Source: Fasciolopsis buskii | Taxonomy: Eukaryota; Platyhelminthes; Trematoda; Plagiorchiida; Fasciolidae | Reading direction: 5' to 3' | NCBI GenBank assembly: GCA_008360955.1 | Contig: LUCM01009796.1 | Coordinates: forward strand, 124,001-188,000 | DNA: 64,000 nucleotides | Made by a program: the position numbers and the translations under genes | Notes under the pieces: generated by a model | Databases searched by the model: none | What the model was told of the DNA's origin: nothing | The model's input: the letters and a program-made list of their open reading frames with translations, nothing else | In this document: positions 1-13,604 of the stretch, piece by piece | Layout: every line of letters starts with the position of its first letter | How positions within the stretch are numbered: position 1 is the first letter of the stretch

Positions 1-2040
1 ATACGTAGAGTATCATTAAGAAGAACAACAAATGCCAGATAAGCAACGAAAAATACTGTGATGTTGTCTTCAGAGCTGAAAGGAGCAATGTATGAGATTT
101 TTAAGATCTCACTGGTCTGGCGGGAAAACTTGGATGACCCTGTGTTGAGATAGTCAATTCCAACTAGTGAGTGCATATAAATAACTTCGGACCTGCCAGA
201 CCAGAAATAGTTTGTGAATGCTGACACCCCACCTTCTAATCTTCCTCTTCTTCTCCGAAAATTTTTCCTGCCGGTGATGTTTGAAACCATTTATCGACAC
301 GAGTGAATCAGAAATATTCGGGTTCAGCCAATATTCTTGTATGCGGATGACACGAGTGTGAACATGGATCGGTGACTAAAGTGCAAGGGACATATCCGAC
401 ATTTTCGTGAACAGAGAATAGACGTTGGTACACAACAATGCCAGAATGGACATCTTGGCCAGAGGGGTGAATTTAAAAACTGCCTTCCTGTGTGGATTAG
501 AAGATCTTTAAGGTAAAAGAGTGCGCGATCCAAGCTCTTGTTGAGAATCAAAAAGATTTTTAAGCAGCAATAATTCCGACCAATTGTAACATCCAATTAA
601 TACCATAATAGAAGCAAACAGCCTGCAAGAAACCAACGAAGTAACAATGATGGGGAATTGTAGCACAGCCAGTCAAGCGGTGTACGTCCTAGCGCAAAAG
701 ACAGCAGAAGCTTTTTAGGCTCGCAGTTGTATGTTAATTATGGTTTGTTGTTCACCTTTGGTTACGGATAGTAAACATTATAAAGAATGAAAATTTCTTG
801 CCATCGTCAACTGTAATCCGCAGTCCAATAGCAATCAGTTAAGCAGATCCTGCTTTGGCGTCGATGAGCCTAGAAGCTGGCTGAATAAGGGTGTTATTAC
901 GGTAACCCAAGAAAAACCCTTCTGAATTAAACAGGTCAACATACATGGAAATTTCTTCAATATCTATATACCGCTTTGTTTTGAGTTTGACGACTGAGTT
1001 GGTCCAAGTCACCTTCCTCCATGCTGGTCGTACGGTTAATGGACACGAATCAGGGCTTCATGTTTAGGCCCACAGGTTCTCTCGCTAAATCGTTTCCGTA
1101 AGTTTTCATCGGCAGGAATTACACTGAATTTCAAATCGATGATTAGTGTTTATAGTCGTGTAACACGCAACACTGCCCACATTTATTGCACGTTTGTTCG
1201 CATTGATTGTGAGCTATGACGGTTTGCAATTAAATTCGATCATGCTTACGGAATGAGATTAAACAATGCGGCAGCAGGGTAGTATACCGGGACGGTACTC
1301 CTTCATTTGCGGACGTAAATGCTCTCATGCGCAGGGTAGGTAGGAGCTGAATCTCAGTGATAAGATTACCGTGGCGCGTTTACTAACATCAAAAAGGGAG
1401 ATAATTTTGAGTGCAGGTCGAAACAATGCTGCTAGTTTGGCTAACTCTGAAAACACTTGTTCCCGGTTGTCGGTGAAAATCGAGTATAGAAACGAAATGG
1501 ACGAACATTTAGAGTTAGTAGCGAATGGTTTACAAAATGGATGTAACAAATAACGCAACACGCATTGTTTTATATAGAAATAAGTAAATATCAAAGTAGT
1601 ATCTTTGGTGGAATCGATAGTTCAAAGGCATTTGGGTCGTCGTGAGACCCGTTTTTCACAATGATTGTTAGTCTAATTAAACAGGTTGAAACTTGCCACC
1701 GACCACGACAGTATTGCTGATCTATCATCATCTGCACTAGCAAAATAATATTTCAGGTAGTGTTGCCTTCAAAAAGAAATTGCTAACTTGTCTGAATCGT
1801 GATTACCTTACTGTTAAAGGGTGCAGCCAAAGATAGCGTTGCCTGTTTCAACGATTTTGAATATTAAAGTGGTTTGCATCGCATGTTGGGTGTCGTTAGA
1901 TTTTTACCGGTGCTTAGTTTGGCTTTCAGATCAAAAAACGTTTCGTCCTTAGTTTAGTTGACATTGCCATGTATTTTGAAACAGCTTTTCAATAATTGGT
2001 TTACAATTATTGTTGATTCTTGTGTGAAAAAAGATGGACT
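1..2040. other. No supported feature
   Basis: AT-rich sequence with only short open frames on both strands, none with convincing splice borders or a recognisable motif. I see no repeat with a second copy in the window, no RNA gene and no simple repeat of note. Confidence 0.5.
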
Positions 2041-2080
2041 GCCTTCTCGCAGCAGATCTTGACGAACAGATGAATTGCTT

Positions 2081-2147
2081 CGGTGGTCAACCGGATGTGG
2101 TAGTGACATTCGGATATAAGGGTTCCGGGTTCAAATCCCGCCACCGC
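2081..2147 (+). repeat. tRNA-derived SINE-like head
   Basis: The segment begins with CGGTGG and ends with CCACCG, which pair as an acceptor-like stem. It carries an A-box-like TGGTCAACCGG and a good B-box, GGGTTCAAATCCC, whose flanks pair as a T-arm (CGGG with CCCG). The anticodon arm is not well formed, so a functional tRNA is unlikely. This is the typical head of a tRNA-derived SINE. The sequence after it (to about 2.2 kb) may be the SINE body, but I cannot define its end. Confidence 0.5.
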
Positions 2148-2159
2148 CGATCTACGTCC

Positions 2160-4990
2160 CCACAACATAGCACTCAGTCGGCCGCTGCTTTTCATTAATA
2201 AAGGAGGAAACGGAAAAAGATAAAAGCATAAACTAACTGAAAAAACTTTGATTCGCAAAACCTCCAAATCAAGACATTCGTCAGGACATTTCCAAATACA
2301 AGTGTGTCTAGGGGATGCACAGCGCTTAGCTGTTTTATAATGCGCTCTCAATTCTAGGTTCATCAAAGAGGACGGCTCACAGCAGCGCGAAATATGTGAA
2401 TGAATGGAGTTAACCAAACCAGTCGAAGATAAAATAAGCTCCCAAGAGAATTGACAAAGGAGAGTTGGGTGCAGAATTGCAACATTGACAACTGCTTGGG
2501 CGTACTTGATAGAAACGCTCTCAAGAAGCCGAGATTACAATTATGGACAGCGATAATAGGATTGGAATCAGGTCAATCAGTAGAGAGGGAAAAAACAACG
2601 GCCAAGGGAAAGTGTGAAAGGGATCACAAGTAAATAGTGCGGGTTTTGAAGTGTGAGTTGATGGCACCAGTAGCACGATCGACATGACATGAACGGTGAT
2701 ACGGTAGGTGGAAGAGACACAACGAAAGGATACCAAACAGGGATGGGAAAAGTCACAAGCACAAACAATGCGTTTGCGTATATAGTTTAAAACAGGTGTG
2801 GCAACTGGCATGTGAATGTCAATAGCTAACGGGAAGAAAACGTCAACCGCTCACATGCGGCTGGTGAAAAAACGTGCAAAGTGGAAACAGGAAAATCGAT
2901 TCTGAGGAACGGAATCAATATCTCCTCACCAAAGACACTTCGGGTTTCTCTATTAACTGACATTTAAAATCGTCCCGATGAAACGGACAATGAAGATAAT
3001 TACTTCTATCACATCTTCACCAATGGTCTTCTTCATCGACAGACTTGAAACTCTCATGGTTGCGCTTTGAACCAGGCAGCAAAAGATTTCTTCTTCATGG
3101 TTAACGAATAGTGAACCACACTGAGTAAATCTCGCTGTAATGCGTAATATAAACGGTTCTAGTACGGTGCGTACCTCAATTTCGGCACGTGGATTTCGGT
3201 AATCACGAGGTTCTCTGAGTCCTGAGAAACGATCTGCTGGGACGACAACGTGCGCATGTTTCCGATGGAATGTTTGGCAAGTCTGTCAAACTAGTCATCC
3301 CTGAGTCTTCCGTACCAATTTCCGAAATCACTGCGTGTAACCATGACTTCAGTTCGCTCGGTTGCTTCATCTATCATCAGTGGACCCCAATGTATCATGC
3401 GACTGTTCTAAAAGTCCGCATTCTCTGCAGTCTCTCGAAACTTTTCATATTTGTTGTCCAACTCGATGGATATCAAGTTGTAGTCGTGAAAGACTGTGCA
3501 TCCTGCGGTTTTCCTACTACATTCGGGCAGGTGTATCGACTTCGGGATCCACAATATTCAGGGCAATTTCGAGCAACAAACTTGAACCTACGAGTTTGCT
3601 GGAGAAATCAACACTTTTGCAGGTTAGTTCGATCATTTTTGTTGAATTAAAAATCTTGGGAGTTCTCCGCTCGGCCTGAGCCTTTCAAGACGCAGAACGA
3701 CGTCAGTGATGTTGCTTTTATGACAAGATTTGGACGGATATCGTTCTAAACAAAAATTGAGCATAGCTGGTGTGGTTTTTCTATAACCAACAACCGCTTT
3801 TTTAATTGAAATCTTCTCGGGGGTTCTAACATTTCCAACTCACGAAGAACAAAAGGATCCTCAACAAGGGAATAATGGAAACACTCCAATATTACATCAA
3901 AAACATTATGGAATCTCTGCTGAAAATTCCGGTGACAGAGATCAGCACATAAAGATTGCTGTCCATCCGATGAGCGCAGATGGTTAACGCTCAAAATTCC
4001 AATGTTCTTATGCTTCCAAACTCTAATCTGAGCGAAACCAAATTTGCGGTTGTCCTCTCGGTCTACCCGGACGGGCTAGAATTTTGTTGTGGTTGAACTC
4101 AGTGTATTGTTACATAAATAAGTTTAAGCATCTCATCAATCAAACACGACGGGAAAAATATTCACAGTGGTTGAGCGGAATACTCCTGAAACCCGAGTAG
4201 CACTGGAGTCATACAGGCCAACATGGACTGATTGGTCCATTAGCACAGAAAGTCTATGATATTCAGTGAACAAGACTTCACAGGGTATACGAGTTGATCA
4301 CCAAAAAGTGCCAATTAACTAAAGCGAAAACAATGCTGAGTGATATGGAAATAAAGTCCGTATTGTATTTGGGATTTTGCGAAATAAAATTTTGAACAAG
4401 ATGCCAAAATGTGACAATGATTCTATCCAACTCAAACCAAACGATTTTCCTGGGAGCGCTTGCTAATTCTGAACGAAGGAGCACCATTCAACCAATACGG
4501 TTGCATGATGACAACCTTGGAAGTGATCGCGAGACCACAGAGATCCGAAATTATGTTATTCAATAATTTTCACCAGCATTAGCAATGTGCTGGATATTTT
4601 GCTAGCAAATAATTGTTCGAAACACCGTACAAACAAAGAACCATAAGCGTCCTCAGTGTGATGTGAATTCAGGCATGCGTCACAAGCACAAACATGGCCT
4701 GGTGTACATCTAGAAAAGCATAATCGGAATGCAAGATCAGTTATTGCTATGTTTCCAGATGAAAAAGGATTAACTTTCCCCGAAATTATATTGAACAAAG
4801 GACGTTAGAAAGCCTAAACATATTATGTAAAACAAAATGCAAACGTATGACAACCTACTCTAACCACGAGACAGTCGTTCCTCCACCTATAACTCATTAC
4901 TTGAAAAGACAAAACAGAAGCGAAAACAAAACTCCATGAGTTTGAAACTACTTTAGATGAACATTCATTGCATGGTTTTACATTTTTCCC
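2160..4990. other. No supported gene; one long open frame noted
   Basis: An open frame of 126 codons (3270-3650, +) is followed closely by a donor-like CAG|GTTAGT near 3622. Neither it nor the overlapping second frame (from 3362) shows a known domain, and I could not pair the donor with an acceptor in phase. The rest is AT-rich sequence without definite features. Confidence 0.3.
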
Positions 4991-5002
4991 AACATGAAAA
5001 AT

Positions 5003-5150
5003 GTCCAAACGATGTAAGGTGTGCTTCGAAAAATCGATGCGCAAGTTATACAATCAAAACTTGACTTGAGAAAGACTACCCCCGTTCGTTAATACCTTGG
5101 CGCATTACATTTACCAAAAACGCCGTGTTATTAACATTAGATAATTCAAA
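5003..5150 (+). repeat. Short retroposon-like unit, single-arm copy
   Basis: This about 148-bp unit is flanked by a 9-bp direct repeat, ATGAAAAAT (4994-5002 and 5151-5159), as expected of a target-site duplication. Its first about 45 bases match the reverse complement of about 58286-58336, including the hairpin-forming core CGAAAAATCGATGCGC. Its remainder (about 5051-5150) matches the right arm of the palindrome at 58173-58279: CTTGAGAAAGACTACC, TTGGCGCATTACAT and GTGTTATTAACATTA are shared. It lacks the second, inverted arm. Both ends coincide with the ends of the unit at 58066-58336, so the two are insertions of one family. Confidence 0.65.
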
Positions 5151-5685
5151 ATGAAAAATTTTCAATTTCAGTTTTTGTCATTGAATCTCACACTGGTGAT
5201 GGAAAATACACGGGATAAACCAGGCAATCGTCGCATATTGTTCTAACTAAAGGAACTGTATCTGGTTGGCTCGGATTCGTTTTGTTTACTGCGAATTCTT
5301 GTTTGGCCCATTTAACCGAGCCAACTTCATTAATTTTAGTTTGCTTTGGCTCATTCTGTTTCACCTGGTTCATTTCGTCTGGGATTCGGTTCTTTTCCTT
5401 CCTCTATTTACTTGATTCGTTTTTGGATTTGTGATGGAACGCTACATTGTAAGAACCTGAAAGAGGCAACAGGCAAAGACGGTAAAGTAGTGGGGTTAAA
5501 AATACAACTTTCAGTCAACTGAGGTGCATTTAGGCTAGCTCGGTTCCCTGAAATACCATTCACTACACAGCATTTCAGTTGAATTTTCTTCTCATAGGTA
5601 AAGGAATACTGTAGTCGAAATGCCGTAGCCGTTGATTTTGGGTTAATACACTGAATCACTTGAACGATAATTAGCAAAACACTAA

Positions 5686-6256
5686 ACAAGAGACCCTCAA
5701 TTGAGGCATAATATTTTCACAAAAGGCCAATTTGATGAAATAATCAATCAGATAGTAACTTCATTCATAAGATTCCAATTACCATATTATTGCTCAGATA
5801 GAGCGATATCAAATCTTTCCCACAGTACTCGAATTGGGAACTGTACTCGAGTATTGTAGTTCACTCAACGCTTATCGATCTGTCGCGAGGAGAAAGACCA
5901 AAGTAATTTTAGTGATTGCACCCAGAAATACAGCACAGTTGTTTAGCAAAAACCAAACGGAACAATTGCACGTTCAAGTGATTGTGGGAGAAATCACATC
6001 CCACTTGTCTGCAGTAGATTTGGCGATGCAAGATAGCTGGTGTAGAAGGATTGAAAACAAGTGTATTTATGCAAACCGTGTGCAACAAACGCCGTCAACC
6101 AAACGTTGTACAATTTGCTCGGTGGTAGAAGGGGAAACACAAATGATGCTTTTTCTACCACCTCAAAATAGGCCGATTGTTACGTCGATATTATCCTTTT
6201 TCGGGCGATACGCGCATCTGAAACGACGGAAGATTTGCGATACTGAACGGAAATAA
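5686..6256 (+). CDS. Candidate two-exon gene end, unknown protein
   Basis: Two stretches join in phase. The first (5686-5754, 23 codons, open after a TAA) ends at a donor-like GTAACT. A 43-nt intron (5755-5797) ends in TTGCTCAG. The second (5798-6256) is 153 codons long, begins in phase 0 and ends in TAA. AATAAA lies at 6284-6289, 28 nt past the stop, a good place for a polyadenylation signal. The predicted peptide has a basic stretch near residue 20 of exon 2, several Cys in its middle (DSWC, NKC, RCTIC) and a basic tail. I recognise no domain and see no signal peptide; the 5' end is not found. Frame length alone would be expected by chance; the splice pair and AATAAA are the extra support. 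Confidence 0.25.
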
Positions 6257-6289
6257 ATCTCTTGGTTTCCAGCAACCATTGGAAATAAA

Positions 6290-9200
6290 ATAGCTTGCAA
6301 TGACACATTATTCACATTTTCATTCACTTTTGGTTCTGCTAAAATCTATTCAGATTAAATGTGCCAATTTATTGGTCTGCAAGCGTTGAAATTTGGTTGA
6401 TGCTGAATAGTTGGGAGAAACTGTAGGGTTTGGAGTTACATGGGGAAGCACGTGCCAGGCATTTAAAGGGTTATTCCATGGTCGACAGCAAATTTTTGTT
6501 CTTTTTTTCGGATTCTAAATTCCATCCAATAAAAGGTGGAAAATAAGAGTAACGAGGCGATTGTTTGGGCTATTGCTCGGATTCCAGCAAAAAAGGAGCG
6601 CTGTGTTGAACACGAACCAATTGTCCATGGGACTATATTACCTACGGGGAAATGATTTAGACTTGCGAATGCGATTCACACATACAGGGAGAGTCGTATG
6701 GGATTTATGCGCGATGCATTTTGTTGAATAATAGTGCTTGGTGGTGAACTGCTTTTGAGCAGATCCGGAAAGAATATATACGTAAGTTCATGTTGCGTTC
6801 GTCTGTTGGAAAATATCCAACTAAGCAATAATTGTATAGTGTGCGGTTTTATCCTTCTCAGACGAGGTCACAAAAGAAGCCCAATTTGATTCAGACTGAT
6901 TCGGCGTTCTCCTACCGGATGATATCAAAATGTATGGGCATTAAGGTAAAATGAGTAAAAATAGTTTATCGTTTAGGGCGTAAATACGTATTCAGTTTTT
7001 CTCCTTCAAAACAGGGTGACCGTGCTGATTGATTTAACTGTCATTCGGCCTGAAGGTGGACAAATTTCTTGGATAATTCAACAGCTTTTCCGTCAATAGA
7101 ATTCATTTATCCGCTTCATTGAATTTTCTGAACCAAGGGCCTTAAGTTTTCCAACCGTAGTTAACAAATCAATTCACACTTTGTTGAATTGCATAAAATA
7201 ACCAAAAGAGAATCGGGAAACAGTTGAATTTCATCAAGCGAGATTAAGTTTGTACCTCGCTTTTGCGACATCCTTAAAGGCCAAAAACTTTTACTAAACG
7301 TAGTGATGTAACAAACGACATATGAACACTTTGCGCTCTAGCGGGCAACAGCTTAAAGAAACAAATACTTGAATTTGTATTCGTTTTATTCAAGGAGAAA
7401 TGGCAATTCCTTTCCGACAAAAAGTTTTAAGCTTTGATATCATCTAGCAAAACAAATAGGTTAGAAATATTACCGAAGTCCCATTTCAGCCGCCATATGC
7501 ATGTCTCAACCGCTGCGCATTTCGAGTCCGTTTTGGGAAATTAGTGATTTGTTTATCATCACATGCATTGCTAGAAATCCGGCATGATCAAACACCGGGA
7601 ACCTTGTAGCCAGCTCGTGTTCTTCAGAAATTTTCTTATCCTATTTATGTGTAAAATGGTCACCACGTTATGTTTTAAGAAGTTTTAGAATGTCTATTTC
7701 GGTATCCACTGGTCGCGTAACTCGCCCAATTAGTACACAAGGACAAGTAATGTCTTTATTAAGCCGGAGATCCAGGTTGGGGTAAGATTTTATATGAAAC
7801 GTGCCCTTTGATGATTTCTGGTGAACAGGAAAAAAATTCGCTTTGGTAAAAGTAATGTTTTATAATGTCTGGTAGAGTAGAACACAAAATTTCTTTCGGA
7901 GTTGCTTTCAGTATCTCAAATTGTCGGATTTAGCAAAACCAAGGAATATCTACCGGCCACAACGTAGTATCGCCCATACCTTTAGTAAATGCTCTCTTGT
8001 TACGTCGGTTTCGGACTGTTTTTATCCTAGTGGCGTAGTAATCTAGAATGGGAACAAGGAAGCGTATTTCACATCCTCTAACACTTAGGGCATTTGAATA
8101 ATGCTCAAATCTACTTCGGTAAGAATCTCCTTAGGGATTCGAGAAAAGAACTCTTGCGTACAAGATGAAATTACTAAAGCATAGTGTGTTGGTTTGATTT
8201 TCCATATGCTTGGCTTGGTGTTTTGCACAATCCATCGTTCACGTACAAAGCTCACGTTACCCGATCAGCTTTAGGGTCGAGAAACACCAAACTCGAGTTC
8301 CACTATGGATATAACTCATTCGTGGTGTATATCCTCCGAGAAAGTAGATGACTAATCAGAATTACCGGTTCAAGTTTATTTGCGCGTCGTCCTCAGTGAA
8401 AACCAGTGTGCCCAAATTTTTGTCGCAATGCTTTAGCATGAATCCGGGTAACCCCGTGAATATGCTCTAGCGTGGCTGCGTATCTCCATCAAAGGCACAC
8501 CCTTGGGATAGTTTAGTTGTATAATATTATGTAAATTTGACTTTGTTTAATTTGAGAAGCTGTACCAGTTTAAAAGCAAACATACCAGCTACCTGGGATT
8601 TTTTATTCAGCTCATTATACTGTAAATTGGGCTGCCAAATACCCACCTTCTCACGGTCACGAAATCAACGTGAATAATCAATGAAGCGCATTTAAATGAC
8701 CTTGGCGTAAGGTCAACTTAGGTACAAATCAAGATCCGTCCTAAGTGAAAATTAAGAATACCAACGAAAGAAACTTTCAATGCATTACAGTCGCCAATTC
8801 CTGAGGGTTGTAAAAATAAAAGCACGAAATTTCACACCTTTGTTTAGTAGTAATAGAGGAAATAAGTTGAACCAATTTGAACTTTATGAAACATTGAGCA
8901 CAGTAAATAGAAAAAATGTCTTTTGCACTTGCTATGTCAGCCCATTAGTTGAATTCCTTGGCTTTTTTCACTTCAAAACAAGCCATATACAACGCTGTTC
9001 GTGCAAAAATATTCAGAGATGTCACCAAGTCAGGCCACGTCAGGGGACACGATTATCTACGTGATTTTATTGAATTTTGTCTTTCTCACTGATTTTTCCC
9101 CAGTGCAGTTTTCGATCTCCATAGCCTCGCCATACTACTGATTTGGCGAAAGACACAATGCATATCCAACTGGACCTCAAAATTGCAGTGGTCTCGTGGA

Positions 9201-12200
9201 CGACGATGATTGAACAGATTTAACCAAAACTAATAGTGCAGATTCAACTCTTGTGATGTCTTTTTCGTTTTAGGTGCATATCTTTATTCAGTAATGATCT
9301 GACTATTTTTTGAAAACAAACTATAATAGGTTTCCATTTTCTTTACATTTAGTTGTTCAACAATACTAGACTTTATAAGTGAAACCGTTTTGGACATTCA
9401 ATAGGACCATCGGTAAAGACATTCACAGAGCTATACTACTGCCAGTTACGGAGTCTTAAAATGGAGGACAGTATTTGAAGACTTCGCTTAACAAACTAAA
9501 TAATGGTGCACTACAATTTAGCCAGATTCTTTAAGGATTCCCAAGGGTTTTCCGCTTTGCATTTCCTGTCTAGACGCATTGGGTTCTGCGTAACACAGTT
9601 AGGTCGTTTAGAATCACAAGAAAACTTTGCATTCGGCAGAAAATCGTACCATATATCCAGGGTCCTTTGAGAGAAGGAAAACATACTTCCCAAATCTAGA
9701 TCTCAGTTTCTGATATTTTAATATTTGGACTTTTGAATTGCAGGCAGTATTTTTCGGCATAACATAAAGTTAGCGATAATCCACATGAGTTCTTGCTAGT
9801 ACACTTGCAGGAAACTGGCGCCGTTCAGTTCGTCAGGATAGGGGCATATCAAGCTAAAGTTCCCGAGTTCGAAAACTCGTTATTTCCAGCCAAAGTTTGC
9901 GACTTGGGTCCCTTCCAGAAAATGGTGTACATTATAGTTTCACCAATGAATAAGGCAAGAAATATAAATGGTGGTTGCCAGGGGAACGAATGTATTGGTC
10001 GCGGTGTAATATTAACTTGCAACTAAATTAGCAGAAACATGGTTTCTTGACCTTCATTATCCTTTTAAGCCAAATGAATCTGTCAGACGTTACTATTTGC
10101 ACCCTTTATTTCAATTAATATTTATCTGGCAGAGTGAAAACACGTTAGGGTGCAAATGCAGTTGTTGACCCTGATTTCGAATGAGTAGTTGTCGTTCCTA
10201 AGTAAACATGACAACCAAAATGGATAAATTGAAGTGGCAAGCTATCCGCTGTAAGGATTTCTACCGATTAGTAGTGGATTGTCAGGCATGATTCAATACT
10301 AATTTTGAAATTGACAGCAATATCCTAAATTTGGGCTTTGGTTTTGGTTATCGATCAAGGAATCGGTTCCACGTAAGGATGGACATGTATTTGCAATAGA
10401 TTTGAGACCAATCTTTATAATCGCTGCTTAATTACTGCACTAGCAACATATAATGCTTCAGGAAAGGGAACGCGTTTGTTAAAAGTCAACCAAATGATAA
10501 GTTGCATAACAAATTTAGTAGTCTATGCCAAGAATTTCACATTCGGTGAATATAATGTCACACTTGAGATGGGTGGGTGAATGAAGATCAATTAAAATTC
10601 ACTTCGCAGTACGAATATATGAAATGTCTTATGAGTCCTGTCCTGTTGCCCTAGAAATAATGGTGACTTGAATGAAATGTGGAATACGTGTACCAACACT
10701 CCACCCTGTGCAACGCATTGGAGTATGGGAAAGCCCTGCGACTGAGTGCTGATTGCAGCAAACCACTAGAGGAAGCCATGACATCGTGACTTTGCCTGAC
10801 CATTTACCGCATTCATGCCTGAGCTCATATTTCAGCTATTGATGGGACCGAATGTCTTATTAAGAAATGGTAACAAATATACGGGATTTGTAAATTGAGT
10901 GCTCCAGTTTTATACTGTGATGATTTGGGCGCTCAAGACGTTTGATTTATTCCCAGAACACACCATAAAGTCTAGACGTGAACACCAAAAACGATGGGAT
11001 GTTCTTTTTTTATTTCATTTATACGGGTTCAGCCTCTTATGAATGGTAAACAAGTATTTACCCCAAATATCTATCCCAGTGCTTCTTCAATGAACTGAAG
11101 TTACCAGTCGGTACGAGATTTAAAGAGAATGCAAGTTCTGTACGAAAGATTATCCAACAGTAAAGCCGACTTATGTACGGAAAACGAGGTGAGATGACGA
11201 ACCCCTTTAGCATCGGGTGAATCACGCATGTGTCAGTACCTGCCGGGAGGCAGACAGAAAATAAGGGTCGAAATCATTTATTTAGACGTCTTCTGTGAAG
11301 AAATGAGTGTGGTGAAATTTTTGTGACACATTTTAAAGCATGGGGAATATAGCTCCGACTGAAGACAAAGCACGTGCCAATGGATCTTAGAGACTAAAAG
11401 CATTTGTCTAATGACCTGAGAATACCCATTTTTATAACTAATCGTGCATCTGAAATGCGAGGAATTTGCTACTATGCTACCAGTTGCCGTGCTGAGTAAT
11501 CGGAATTCTGGAGTAGGGTTTCGATATTATCCTTCGTGGAAATCACGAACATTACAAACCCAGAATTGATACATGGCATATGTCAGTCTAAATTCATCTG
11601 GAAACCAGTGTGACAGCTGGTGGCAACGGTGAGAAACAACGCCGTCCAGTTGTGGAACCTCGTTTCAACTATTTGGCTCGAAGGAAGATGCGCACCAATA
11701 ATGAGCCCACACAAGAACAAATCTTAGGCTTGATGCCTCACAATTTGGAGTTTACTAACTTACATGAGGTCTGTGAGTGGAAAGTGCAGCTCTAAATTTA
11801 ATAGATCATCACCATGGCATCAATCTCCTGCAAGTAGTTTTGAAATCTATGAGGTTGAATTTGCTTACATACCATAAAAATTGGAAATTGCTTTTCCAGT
11901 CTCTGAAATAAATTCAAACAGTCAAGTAGATTATATCAAATTACTCATATACACAAACAGATCAGGGTGATTAGCTAACCCGCTTACAAGATACTCCAGA
12001 TTTCATTCATCATTGTAGAGTTTCATCCAATGCAATCTCTGAAATAGCGATAGGGGTTAGCCAAATATCACCACAAGGAGTAGATGGAAATGTAACATAA
12101 TCAAGATTCATTTCCATGGTGAAATAAACTTGTATCTTAATTAGCTAGATAGAAAATGCACCTCTTGTTGAAAGACGCTGACGATCAGTTATCATGCCTG

Positions 12201-13250
12201 GGGTTTTCACAAAAAAATAATTTGCTAAAGTATGGCTATGGTAAGATAAGGAGCAAAATCCTGGACTCAAATGGAGATTCAGAAAATCGAGACAAGTTAT
12301 CTGCTGGGAGAAGTGAAAAGAATCGTCCAAATGAGTGCGTCTATTCGGTCGATATTTTCGGGAAAAAATCAATTCAACTAGATTTGGAAAGCTCGGCCAA
12401 GTCACTTTGACAGCAAACCGAAAAAATAGGTACAATTTCACTGAAAGCTAAGTGAACAGACAAGGCTTTTTGGATGACACAATCCCTTGTACATTTTTGG
12501 CAGTTTACTGAAAAATTAAGTAAGTTACGTCCAGAAGTTTTTTGAATGAATCAATTTTATTTCCGAAAAGAAGTAGATAGCTTGCACGGTCAAAAATAAA
12601 ACCCCCGGTTCATTTTATTTAACTGAATCAGTGTGCGCAGTGGAACATTCTCCAGCGATGCTTAGAGATTTTACTACTTGCGGAAAAATGGCCTTCGAAT
12701 TACGTTTTACCTGATCGCACGTTTGCCTAGAAGATGCTAGCTTTGGTTTCATCTCGATTGTGCTCATGTTCCTCAGGTCTCAGTGGTAAACGCGTGTGCA
12801 AAAGGCATGTCAATCCCATGTATTAATTCATCTAATACCAGCAGCGGTAAAAACGAGCGTAAGAACCCGTTGGTTGGAAGTAAACTCTATTATGCTGACG
12901 GTTTGCCAATGCAAGTAGAGCAATTGGTGACATGCACTTAAGCGTGAAAAGCACATACAGACCTAAACAGTACAATCGCACGGATTCTATTCTATCCTAC
13001 AGTAAGAAAACGATGGCTAGTTGCAGGCATTCCGAACTACAGAATAGTCAGAACGTTAGATGGTCAATATGCAAGTTGCCAAGATAGATGCGAGTTTTGC
13101 AACAAAACCGGTTCTTGCCTACGGTTTCCCGAAAAATACCCCTCTCAAAGCGAAAACCAGAAAAAGGGCATCCGCCTGAACCTAATCAAAATGTTTTACA
13201 CCACAGAGATCGTCCGCTAAAGATTAACCGTTTGATTGATCAAGAATTAG
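6290..13250. other. No supported gene in about 7 kb
   Basis: Only short open frames are present (for example 8780-9064 +, 9793-10026 +, 9511-9693 -, 12145-12441 -). None has a recognisable domain or a convincing splice pair. A small perfect hairpin (CGAGTT-CGAA-AACTCG) sits near 9865; it overlaps a B-box-like GAGTTCGA but has no clear A-box partner. Confidence 0.4.
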
Positions 13251-13254
13251 TGAA

Positions 13255-13330
13255 ACAATGTTGTTGGTAGTGTATGTGGTTAGGCAATGTTTCGGCTAAC
13301 TTGGGTTCCCTTTCTCAAGGCAGGACACAC
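13255..13330 (-). repeat. Decayed copy of the palindrome-arm family
   Basis: Read on the plus strand, this segment follows the left arm of the palindrome at 58066: GTTGTTGGTAG, then a GGCAATGTTTCGGCTA block in place of GCCAACGTTTCGACTA, then CTTTCTCAAGGCAGG in place of CTTTCTCAAGGCAAG. The order and spacing are kept, with many substitutions. It is a single arm with no inverted partner. I could not find flanking direct repeats. Confidence 0.45.
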
Positions 13331-13583
13331 CCGGGGCGGCCGAAAAAAATTGTTACCGAGTTTTGAAGAATTGGATGCATACAGTTATCCAATAGGGCAT
13401 TTACTTTTCGATGAAGGGCGAGCCTCGTCCTGTCCCAATGTGTTAAACTATTTAGTCTGAGTAGGGCATCGATATTGTCACCTTGAAAGAAGCGCGTGGA
13501 ATTAAACTAGCAAGTTCGTCGAACAAATAAATTTTATTTTGCTGAGTCAGAACCGCTGAGAGGAATACCATTTTCCAAACTGA

Positions 13584-13604
13584 AATATATAAATATATAT
13601 ATAG
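13584..13604. repeat. AT microsatellite
   Basis: A short run of TA/AT dinucleotides with one interruption. No further significance is apparent. Confidence 0.7.

Noticed and set aside
2007..2417. 136-codon minus-strand frame as a gene
   Set aside because: Runs through the antisense of the tRNA-like SINE at 2081-2147 and has no other support.
9835..9885. B-box-like sequence with hairpin CGAGTTCGAAAACTCG
   Set aside because: No A-box at the right distance and no tRNA fold.
12775..12850. tRNA-like GTCTCAGTGGTAAACGCG with a later GTCAATCCC on the plus strand
   Set aside because: Only the A-box is fair; no T-arm or acceptor pairing, so not called as a SINE.
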